A DNA stretch of 64,000 nucleotides from Aricia agestis (taxonomy: Eukaryota > Arthropoda > Insecta > Lepidoptera > Lycaenidae). Of this stretch, positions 40,001 through 52,000 are shown piece after piece; the first letter of the stretch is position 1; each line of letters opens with the position of its first letter. The translations under genes and the position numbers were made by a program. Under the pieces are notes generated by a model. The model ran no database searches, was not told the DNA's origin, and was given only the letters and a program-made list of their open reading frames with translations. The stretch is taken from assembly GCF_905147365.1 (NCBI RefSeq), contig NC_056425.1, forward strand, positions 13,853,001 to 13,917,000. The letters are read 5' to 3'.

Positions 40001-43000
40001 TTTAATTTTATTTTATAACTAGCTGTTGCCCGCAACTTCGTCCGCGTGAATGTTTGTTTTTAAAATCGAGATTTAGAAAATTGAACACCCATCTACGACT
40101 ATTTTAGTTGGATCTATATTACACACGAAATTGTTAATTTACATCAAAGACCAAGGAAACTTGAACCTCAGATACTTATCGTTTTGAAAAATACTTTCTT
40201 TGAAGACTGCTTGACGTGGACAGGGGGGCTCCCATACAAAAACACAACTTTTGGCCTATTTTTTCTCTACAGAATGTAACAAAAATAAGTGATAATACTT
40301 TAAGGTGTGTACGTGTTCCTTGTAGAGAGTTCACTGTGACTTTCACAGTGAATTCTGAAGCGGCGGCGCTGAAGCAGCGCTGAAAGACGAAATTTTTTTT
40401 TCACTTTTGTATGGGCAACGGCCCGAGCGTCACGAGTTTCCCCATACAAAAGTGAAAAAAATTTTGGTCTTTCAGCGCTGCTACTTTCACTGTGAACTCT
40501 CTACAAGGAACACGTACACGCCCTAAAGTATTAACACTTATTTTTGTTACACCCTGTATAACGGTACGGAACAAATTCGGGCAATCTATACAACAAAAAA
40601 TAATTTTGAAAATCTGACCACAAACACCAAAGTAAACATTAACTCCTCCTTTTTTGAAAATCGGTTAAAAAAGTATCTAAGATGTTGACCAGGGATGTAA
40701 GGTATCATCATGCTAAATTTCATTGAAATCGGTCCAGCGGATTTAGAGATTAGCCTGTACAAACAGACATACAGACAAACAGACAAACAGACAGAGAAAC
40801 AAAAATTTTAAAAACAGTTAAAATGTGTTCTACTACTCTTCTTACATGCCCCTGACTCGTTTTTTCAAGTTTATTTTCAATGTACAAAAATTTTACCTCT
40901 ACGATTTTATTATAAGTATAGATATAGATATTTGTGGTTTCGGATAATGATGGAGGTCGATCGTCTCGCGGCGCCTATCTTGCCTTTCCACGGCGCACCA
41001 GAGCACCGCGGCGCACACTTTGGGAACCCCTGGACTAGGCTATAGGGCGAGGTTTTATGTTGGTTTTCGGTCGATAGAAAATGAAACCGAGATCGTATGT
41101 AGGTCGGTAAAAAGTGGGTTCTGCGCCTGATCTCTCACCAGTCGCGTCGATCATCCTACCGGGCTATGAGAGGAAAGAGTACTGCGTACTGCGCACACAC
41201 TTGGGCACTATAAAATCACCCATCGTCACCGAAACCGAGATGATGCCAGCAACTCCGTTGCGCCAAAACTCGATAATCGCGCATTTTCTTCGAGATAAAT
41301 TATAAAATCTAATCCCTTGCCGACACTCAAAGTATCTCCATACCTAATTTTAGCAAAATCGGTTCAGCGGCTTGGGCGAGAATAGGTAACAGACGGACAC
41401 ACTTTCGCATTTATAATATTAGTATGGATTATGTGGTTAGTTAACATCACGGGCTGGCTCACGTAGAGCAATTATGGTGCAGGATGTTGCGACGTAACAA
41501 GACGAACGTGGGGCTATGTGGCTCATTAAACGAGCGAGCACCGCCTGATGGGAGGACAGATGACGGGTACTATCTACCTGGTGATGTACGAAAGGTTATC
41601 TAAAATGTGAATAAATGGTCGACTTAAGGAGTGAGCACACTGAGACGGGCCGTGCTCCGGGCTCAGCGTGCCGGAGCTCATCGCAAAAATCCGCCTCCAT
41701 ACAATTTGTATGGAAGCGGAAATCCGCTGCGCCCCGACACAGTGTGCGATACGCGCATCCGCTTCCATACAAATTGTATGGAGGTGGATTTTTGCGATGA
41801 GCCCCGGCACGCTGAGCCCGCGGCACGGCCCGTTTTAGTGTGCTCACTCCTTAAGGGAGAAGTCACACGAGTGCGGTGCGGCGACTGCGCGGCTACGAAG
41901 CGGTGCCGCTGCGGCGTCCTGCATATAAAAATTAAAAATCAATGATATGATTGCGCATGATATGTCACCGCCCCGTGTGACATATCATTGGCCTTTATAA
42001 AAATTTCAAGTGCCTAGCTGTTGCCATTATTGATTACGAGCAAAAAAGGCCAAAAAAATAGCGTTTGATGTATGGGAGCCCCCTTTTATTATTAATTTTA
42101 TTTTGTTTTTAGTATTTGTTGTTATAGCGGCAACAGAAATACACAATCTGTAAAAAATTCAAAAGTCTAGCTATAGCGGTTATTGAGTTACAGCCTGGAG
42201 ACAGACAGACAGACGGACAGACGGTCAGACAGACCAGTGCCGTAAATAGGGCGGTGCCACCGGTGCCCAGGCACAGGGCGTAGACTCTGGGGGCTGCGCC
42301 CCTAGAGCACGATTCCAACAGTAAAATAGACCTATACATTGCTTTGGGTAATATAATATCTAAAAAAGCAAGGGCGTAGTTGTAGAAGCTCGCACAGGGC
42401 GCAAAAAAGACTGTTTACGGCACTGAGACAGACCGACAGACAGACCAATAGACAGACGGACAGACATCGGTCTTAGTAATAGGGTCCCGTTTTTAGGGAA
42501 TGTTTCCCGTTAGGGAACCCTAAAAACCATGTCTCAACGCAAAAAAAAAGGTTTATCGCGCGAGAACCGTATAGTTTTCCGTGATGAAAAGTATTCTAAG
42601 TATGTATAATGTATATATTTCCTTTTTCGGTACTCAAAGTTTCTCCTGGCATGAATTTTATTAGCATCGAATATCGATTCAGTTTAGCCGAGAAAAGGCA
42701 ACAGACAGACAGATACACTTTCGCGTTATAGAATTAGTGTGGATACCGCCGATAGACCCGAGACATGATCCCGTCGTAATTGATCAGGGTGATCACAGCT
42801 GATAATGATATTGACAGGTCCAGGGTGACGCGGCCGGTCACGCCGCCGCGCGCCGCGAGCTCCCCGCCGCGCCGTGCGGATGTTATCGCCGATGATCACT
42901 GATCACGAGTATGTCGGAGATGGTATTCCATTGGAATCCAGTCTCTTCTGCTCTCTAATTCTGGCCGCATAGTTAATGTTGCAACGTGAACTAACCCTTA

Positions 43001-46000
43001 GTGTCTAAACACTAGGCCGAAGTTACGCGGCGTAAATTCCGCATGACTAGGTACGTCCGCAATGTCAAACGCATACAAAATACGGACGGAACGCAACGGA
43101 ATTTTAGTGTGTTATCGGTAATTTAAAATACATTGCAGACGGAATCATGCGGAATTTACGCCGCGTAACTTCGGCCATGTGTGTTTAGACACGTAGGCTG
43201 GCCGCACATACATTTTCCGTGTTCGATTTTCGAATTAGTTTTCCCTATTCTAAATTCCGTGAGACTAGCACAAACGCGCCTGCTTGCACTTTACTTGAAA
43301 CGTACGTGCGGTCGAATTCGCTCCGTACGGAGGAAACCAACGTGTGCGGCAGTTGTATTTTATGCTGATTGCATGCATTCTGATTTCCAAAAACGAATTC
43401 GGAAATAGCATACGGAACACGTGAGTATGCAGCCAGCCGGTTAGTTCACGTTGCAAGTTGCAACGTGACGCGTAGCTATGTAGTGGGAATAGGGAATATA
43501 CAGTTGAGACTAATCGCAGAATTCAGAGACATTAATTAATGATGATTAAACTTCAATTTAATGAAGAGTTTGACAAAATATTATTTAAATGTATGGGGCA
43601 TAATATTATGTCGAAATCTTCATTCTGACGACCTCTGTGGCTTAGTTGGTGGGCTGTTGGTAGCTGAAGTCGGGGGTCGCGGGTTCGAATCCCTGGACAG
43701 AACCAAAAGTTTTCAAAGTTTTCATGGTTGTCACTTGTCATGGTCATGGATGTGTAATAAATACGTGTATCGTATAATAAAAATCTTAAAAATAATATGT
43801 ATAGTTTAAAAGTATTCAATATATTTCCGTTGTCTGGTACCAGTAGCACAAGTCCTTCAGCACGGGGCCAGACTGACGTGGTGTGAAGCGTCCATAGATA
43901 TTATTATTATTTATTACAGTTATATAATTAATATTCGTCTCTGAGTGCAAAAGTTGATGTTTATAATTTAGTCTGTAAAACTAGTGTGAACATGGTGCTC
44001 AACTGCTCCGTGCTAGTGTATAATCGCTTAGAAAGTGGTCACGGTAATTTGCCTGATAATTAGGTATCTAATGAGCCCTAGAATCTAGATTATACCGGTA
44101 TGGATCTGCAATATCCGCTGCGGAACATCAACACTTTTACATGTAAATAATAAACATGATCTGTATGATCATTTTGCAAAGAATATTGATAGATGAAAGT
44201 CTTTTCAGCTTACAATAATTGTTGTTATTTATTATACATAATATTAAAGAGTATCGCCACCGTGGTCCAGTGGCTTAGAGCGTGACTCTTGACTCGTCTT
44301 GGTCGTGGGTTCGATTCCCGCGTTGGAAACATATTATTTCCAAGTTTGGTTAGGGCGATGCAGGCTATCACCTGATTGTCTGACCAATAAGATGATCCAT
44401 GCGTCGGATGGGCATGTAAAAAGTCGGTATCTCGCCAGTCGTGTCCCACTGGATTATGAGAGTGAAAGGAATAGAGAGTGCTCTTGTGTACTGCGCACAC
44501 ACTTGGGCACTATAAAATTACTCCTGCGTAGCTGGCCTGGTTTCAATGAAACTGGCCACCGTCACCGAAACCGGTGTGGGGGGTATTATATAGAGCATCA
44601 TTCCTAAATAAAATTCCAAAGTGTTTCTGTCTGTCTGTTGCAAAAATACATTTATTGGATATTATATGACTGCGATGTTTTCACGCTAGAGGCAGCACCA
44701 GCACAGACAGTAAATAAAAAGTTTTGTTCGATGGGTCAGACTGTTTCTGTCAATATTCCGATATGACGAGTGCAACATGTAGGATTTCGGTCGGATTATT
44801 TACTGTATTTACTGTACGTGCTAGTAGCGCCCTCTGCTCCGACCTTTGCGTAATATCCATACTAATATCATAAATGCGAAAGTATGTCTGTCTGTCTATC
44901 TGTCCGTCTGTCTGTATGTCTGTTTGTTACCACTTTACTCGCAAACAGCTAAACCAATTTTGCTTAAATTTGGTATCGATATACTTTGAGCCCCGGGAAA
45001 GGACATAGGATACTTTTTATCCCGGGAAAATGTACGGTTCCCGCGCAATACACGAGTTTTGGCGCAACGGAGTTGCGGGCGTCATCTAGTTCTCTATAAA
45101 TAATTATATTGCCGCGGGTTGCCGAATAATTCCGGTACTATAATAATATAATCTCTACTTTTTGCTGATTATGTTTGTGTGATCTATCATACAACTCGTG
45201 ACTTGATCTATTAAGGCACCAAACACCGCTTTCACATAGCTAAACCCACACGTCGCTGATGTATAATCGTATGGAAGTCGAGCGCTTAAATCGTTGCATC
45301 AGATTAATTGGCGCACCACACCATGTACTTAAAAATTAAAATATGTATCCTAATACTTATATCTGAATAAAATAATTCAGACTTTTTAATTGGTACTAGC
45401 TGTCCCGGTGAACTTCGTCTCACTTTAAAACCTTCCCTGGACTTCTACGAATATTTTAAGACTAAAATCAGCCCAATCCGTTCAGCTGTTTTCGAGTTTT
45501 AGCGCGACTAACACATTTGAAAATCCAATTTTATATATAAGACTAGATCTCCCGGTGAACTTCGTGTCACTTTAAAACCTTCCCTCGACTTCTACGAATA
45601 TTTTAAGACTAAAATCAGCCCAATCCGTTCAGCTGTTTTCGAGTTTTAGCGCGACTAACACATTTGAAAATCCAATTTTATATATAAGACTAGATCTCCC
45701 GGTGAACTTCGTGTCACTTTAAAACCTTCCCTCGACTTCTACGAATATTTTAAGACTAAAATCAGCCCAATCCGTTCAGCCGTTTTGGAGTTTTAGCGCG
45801 ACTAACACATTTGAAAATCCATTTTTATATAGAAGAAGATATAGATATGTATATTTCATAGGAGAGCCATGCTTCGGAACGAATGGGCCGGCTCCACCGG
45901 ATAAATACCACGTTCTCACAGAAAACCGGCGTGAAACAGCGCTTGCGCTGCGTTTCGCCGAGTGAGTGAGTTTACCGGAGGCCCAATCCCCTAACCCCTA

Positions 46001-49000
46001 CCCTATTCCCTTCCCTTCCCTTCCCTACCCTCCCCTATTACCCTATTCCCTCTTAAAAGGCCGGCAACGTACTTGCAGCTCTTCTGATGCTGCGAGTGTC
46101 CATGGACGACGGAAGTTGCTTTCCATCAGGTGACCCGTTTGCTCGTTTGCCCCCTTATTTCATAAAAAAAAGAAAATTTCACGCTGCCACGTAAACTTCT
46201 TATCTTTATTTGTATTTTATAATATTACTGTGGTCAGACAGTCTCTAAACCATGGGTCTTGACTCATGTTAGGAAAAAAAGGTCAATTTTCTTAGTTTCA
46301 CTTTTGCAGGCTAAAAAAATAATTAAACAACTGTCATATTAAATTGTGTTTTGCATTTGGATATAATGAAAATAAATTTCGTGAAAATGGACACCACATT
46401 GGAAACTGTAGCAGGCCACTCGCGAAAGCGTGACTTCCCTGTACGGTACGTCGACGGCACACAATAAGCGCGTGTATCGGCGGATGTATCACATAAATCA
46501 ATGCTCTCAGAGGACGAATTAATCATCATCGGCATCTTTGAAGATGCCGAGCTGATTACATTTTTGTGGACCGAAAAGCCGTATTTCAAACCTTATTGCT
46601 TTGGTAACTAGATCGAATGTAGTAGCAATTAATCGAAACTGGGGCTGCGCGAAATGTAAGTCGTGACTCGTGATTGATATTACAGAGATAGAACGAGAAA
46701 CAGAACATCCGAGCTTTGAAGCAACGACTGCTTGGCACTCGATTTCAAGGGTACTCGTATGTTTTCAGTGGAGCTAAGCTGCGTTGGTATTTTTGGAAGC
46801 CAATAGAATCGCATCATTTGGATTTTTTTTATGAAATAAGGGGGCAAACGAGCAAACGGGTCACCTGATGGAAAGCAACTTCCGTCGCCCATGGACACTC
46901 ACAGCATCAGAAGAGCTGCAAGTGCGTTGCCGGCCTTTTAAGAGGGAATAGGGTAATAGGGGAGGGTAGGGAAGGGAAGGGAAAAGTTGAGGGTAGGAAA
47001 ATTGAATAGGGTAGGGGTTAGGGGATTGGGCCTCCGGTAAACTCACTCACTCGGCGAAACACAGCGCAAGCGCTGTTTCACGCCGGTTTTCTGTGAGAAC
47101 GTGGTATTTATCCGGTCGAGCCGGCCCATTTGTGCCGAGGCATGGCTCTCCCACGTATGGATATTGGATATCCTACTAATATAATAAAGGCAAAAGTTTG
47201 AATGTATGTATGGATGTATGTATAGACGTTTGTTACTCTGTATTCAATAGATTCTTATCGTGGAAAAGCAGTGCTATCTCGACTTAATTGGGTGCAGAGA
47301 AATAAGAAAAGAGAACATCTGTGTGCATGTATGCTTAAAAAATTGGCTTTATCAGGGACATAAGGCCTCACAAACTTTAAACAAAAAGAGACTAGACGAG
47401 GCGGCCAGCTTGTAATAAATACCTGTACGGTATCTGCATACATGGACTGTTCTACCTTCTTTTGGACTTGGCTCATGGCTGGGTAAAATAAAACAAATAA
47501 AACTGAATAACGAACCAATGACGATCGTTAGCTCTTCAGACTATTCAAAGAATGGCCTCCCAGAGCCTTCCTCTGCTTTGAGTCCGATACAATTCTTAGC
47601 CAAAGCCCAAGGTTAGCTTAAGATCATCCTCCCATCTTAGTACTTCGCAGTCTCAATGCCTGAAAACGTCTCTCCGGTAAAACTAAGCTATTGTTTTGTT
47701 GCAGGCCGGTTTGCCGAAACTGTGTGGTGTCGCCGACGGGCTCCCCGCCGCCGCTGCCGGCGTCCCCCCCGCCGCCGCTGCCGGCGTCCCCCCCGCCGCC
47801 CGCGCCGCCCACCCCCCCGCAGCCGTCGCCCTCCAGCTCCAGCCTGCAGTCCCCGCAGTCCGGCATGTCGTCGCCCGCTCCGGGCCGCTTTCGGGGGCTT
47901 CTGGAGCAGGCGGAGCGCCTGATGAAGGACCCGCGGCACTCCCAGAGTGATGACGACAGCGGCTGCGCGCTGGAGGAGTACACCTGGATACCGCCGGGCC
48001 TCAGGCCGGAGCAGGTCAGTGCTAAACTTTACTAATCACTTTTAGGGCTCCTACACATAACTGCGACAAAAACATCGCATTTGCGATAAAAATGACATTA
48101 CGGTGCGTGCCATGCAAATTCGCTGTTATGTGCGGGAGCCCTTATATAGTCGGTGGCACGGAATCGAACTGCGTGTTTACTGTTTACACACCGCCGCAGC
48201 GGCAGCGTTTTTCGCCGCCGCGGTGGCGTCGTCTGAAAAGGTACAAGGATAAGTGTGCAGCGGCGCCGCGCGAAATGCGAAGGTGTGTCCGTTACCTCTG
48301 CATGCCTAAACAGCAGAACCGATTTTGATTAAATTTGTTATGGTGATACTTGGTGTCCCGAGAAAACAATATATAATTATGATAGTTTTTATCCCGTAAA
48401 AATGTACGGTTTCCATGCGATAACCTACTTTTGGCACAACGGAGTTACGGGCATCATCTCGTAACTTATAAAACATTAAAATGTAAGTTAAATTCGTAGC
48501 CCGAGTACAATACAACTGAGCTGAGGTTTTTCCATTTTCCAGCTTTCTGCGCTTTTCCGCTATTGTCCTTTGTTTTTCAAAAGCTATTGTAAAAAGGACC
48601 TTTTGTTTTTTTTTGTTATTTACAACAGACGCAATGGTCTAGTTGTTCATTCTTTGCGGCAATTGAAAATAAAAAAAATTAAAGAAATACAGGAAGAGCT
48701 TCCACGGTCCATTACTACCATACCATACTATTATAAAATAAAAAACCAGTCAAGTGCGAGTTGGACTCGTCCATGAAGGGTTCCGCAGCAGCAATAAGGT
48801 TTATTTATATGAAATTAAAAGGTTTTTGATTTATTTTGATATTCAGTTGATTTAATGAAAGTTAAATTAAGGTTTACCGTTTATGACGTATAAAAAAAAA
48901 CTTGCTAGATCTCGTTCAAACCAACTTTCGTTGGTAGTTTTTATAGTAATTTACATCATATATATTTTTTAAATTATTATGAAGACGTTCCCTTCCCCTA

Positions 49001-52000
49001 ATTCAGAAGTTAGAGGGGGGGGACACATTTTACCACTTTGGAAGAGACTCTCTCGCGCAAATTTTTCAGGTTAGAAAAAATGATATTAGAAACCTCAATA
49101 TGAATTCTGTCGACAGGACGCGCCGTGTGGACTGGCTCTTAGAGCATTCAGCCAGTCTGGTCAAATGATCCAACTATATCAAGCTGTCTACGGTCTTCTC
49201 GCACGCAAACGGCGCAAGGTCTCTGCACCAGAAGTCGTCCAGTTCTCCATCCTGGAACATGGCGCCGCAGACCTGGCCGTCCTTTCGCCCGTCCGGCTGG
49301 TTCTGCTTCCAACCAGCATAGTTGTCCTCTAACCGTGATCCTGGAACATAAATTCTGACATGAAGCTGGAGATTCAATTGTCTACTGCACTCTCAACAAC
49401 AACTAAACACCTCACTACTGGGTCAGAAAAGCGACGCTTTCGGACACCAGCTCTTATTGCCATTTTTACGTCCTCTCAATTGAGTTTTCCTCTTTGATAG
49501 CTACAACTATTAATTTTAAAGTATTCACGAGTATATTTTCAACTCTCACCGTGAACGGTCGTCCAAACTCCGTCTCTATTTATGTCCAGGAATCCCAGGA
49601 ACATGACGTTTTTGAATTTGGTGGTGATAGCGGCCCGGTTGAGGTTGTCTCTGAATAAGTCCCTCAGGTGCATGGCCTCGACCCTGTCGTTGGGGATGGC
49701 CAGGTATCCACCTTCGGCGGAGCACGCCTCGAAGGCTCTCGACCAGTTTCGGGCTTGGGTGTGGAACTTGTAGCAGTTGCCAGTCTTCGGGAACAATTTA
49801 TATCCTGTAAAAATTTTACGTCCGCAACTAGCGTCTACTTCGGGAAACTTCTGGGTCTGGTTACGGTGTGTAAATAATTTCATCCAACGATGTTTGAAAA
49901 TTAGATTTCTAGTGCGGCAAATTTTTGGTAAAACCATGTAAAACTTTATACTTTTTACCAAAAATTATGGGACATAATATTATGTCAGCTGAACTTAGCC
50001 AAAACTGCTTAAAACTCATTGGAATTAATGTTTTAGTTTAGCCCAAAATCTGAATTAGGTTTATTAATTAATGAAGCCCTAAGCTGCCGCATCCGGCCGC
50101 GATAACAATAGATTAGTTATTGTGTCTCGTTATTCCATGATCGATGGGTTAATTATAATCATAAGTTACTGATAAGAGATATTAAGGCATTACCGTTATC
50201 TGACGTGCCGCATTCGTTGACGGGAACAATTTTGCCCGCTTTCTTGTAGCAGACGTAGGGCATGACCATCGAGCAGTTGGCGTCGGCGATGGAACCGTTA
50301 CCGACCATCACTATACACTCCTCCTCGTTGTTGTAGTTGTCGGGCTCCGACGGCACCCACTCCACTGGCATTCTCAACAATGGCACTCCTGGATTTTGGA
50401 ATAAAATGTTAACCTGGCTCGGACACCACAATGAATGCTAAGGCGTGATGTTTATCACAAGGGACATAGTTTACCAAATAGCGGAAGACAATATCCTTTT
50501 CTTAGAAAAATAAAAACAGTTTTTTTTTTCAAGAGAATCAATTAAAATGAAACCTTCTATAGAGTAGTAGTCGCCCTTCGAGAACCGAGCGTTGGTGCCA
50601 GTGAACACGCCGCACTCCAGGTCCGGGCCTGCCTGCTTCATGAGCTCCGTCAGTGCTGATGTCACATTCACGTTTATCGGTGAAGCGAGAACAGCTCCTG
50701 GAGATAATATATATTTAAGCAAACACTGCAGATTGGTAAAAGTAACCATTAAACTGGAATTTTACTTACCTTCTAAATCACAGCGTACCCTGGCCTCGTC
50801 CCATGAGGCAGGTATCTTGTGGACTTTGAACCATCCCTCCGCTATTTCGTGGTAGCTGTAGTCGAACCGGTACTGACTACCATCTAGAAATTAGCAGTTT
50901 AATGTAGGCGACACCATATTTTGGCCTCTAAAGACTGGAAATTCAAAAATTTTGTCACAGAGTCACATAGTAAAAGTTTGAAAAATTAACCAGGTTTCAT
51001 GCATCTTGCAAAACGGAAAATCAGTATTCAGTGAGGTCATTATTAATATCAACCTAACTATAACGTATGCAATATTTACCTGCAGCGACGCACAAGGCCC
51101 CAAGCAGTAGGAACACGATCATTGCTGCCAGAGCGCGGTGCCGAAAGCGACTGTCCCTCGGACGGTTCAGACGGGATTTTATTTCGCACAGTATCAGCAC
51201 AGGAAGCTACTATCTACCGCATTCGGATATACCGATATAGAACAGTGGGGAATTCCGAAAAAGTAAATCCGACGCCCACTTGCATTTTGCATAGACCTGT
51301 GCCAGGATAAGGGAGTAAAGGAAATAGAGAGTGTCATCAGGAAGAGTTTCTGTTGCTGAACATTCGGGGTCCAGTCGTTTAAGCTTGAAGAGGCAACAGA
51401 CAGACAGACAGAAACACTTACAGTGCTCCCAAAGTGATAATGCGCATAGAAATTTTCGTAATTTTTCGGCAACGGTTGTATTTCCCGAGCGTCGGAAGAC
51501 GTCGCTGCAAGCGCTGTTTTAAATTTAACTTTGCAGCGACGTAGAGGCGCCTGACGTTGCTTGGACCTTATAATGGTAACGCTATATGATATTTACTTCT
51601 TTTTCTTTTGAACAAGGTGCAAAACGCAAGTTTCATAGATTCGGGTGTTTTCGTGATTACGATAATGAGCGAAGATTTCAATGCGCATTATTAATTTGGG
51701 AGTACGTGGGGAGTACTGTACGAATTTATTATTTTAGTAAGGATTATGCAGTATGCACATTGGTCCCAAATTAATATAATTATTAAATTAAAGAGAATAA
51801 TCATTATTCCTTCATAATAACGACGAACTTGACGACCTCTGGGGCTCAGTGGTGAGCGCGTTGGTAGCTCAAGACGGGGGTCGCGGGTTCGAATCCCGCC
51901 AACGGAACAAAAAGTTTTCAAAGTTCCTGGGTCATGGATGTGTATTAAATATCTGTTTAATATAATAAAAATCTTAAATATATGTAAAGTATAAAAGTAT

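Larger units (their letters stand above)
39844..41032. mobile_element. hAT-type DNA transposon remnant (1189 bp) with perfect 8-bp target duplication
   Basis: Ends CAGGGGTTCCCAA and TTGGGAACCCCTG are inverted repeats of hAT type. GACTAGGC flanks both sides (39836-39843, 41033-41040). No transposase frame; most of its inside consists of later inserts. Confidence 0.88.
3921..47704 (+). other. prickle intron 1 (43.8 kb), repeat-filled
   Basis: The intron runs from a GTAAGT donor to a TTGCAG acceptor. Apart from one tRNA gene and an endogenous viral fragment it holds almost only transposable element copies, listed separately. Its size would allow an alternative promoter for the short Pk isoform, but I found no exon that could be assigned to it. 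Confidence 0.8.

Noticed and set aside
41574..41945. Five overlapping open frames on both strands
   Set aside because: They come from the foldback MITE; the mirrored peptides show the palindrome, not genes.
47624..47983. Long antisense open frame (119 codons, glycine-rich) opposite prickle exon 2
   Set aside because: It is open only because the sense strand is CCG-repeat coding sequence; no start context, splice site or domain supports it.
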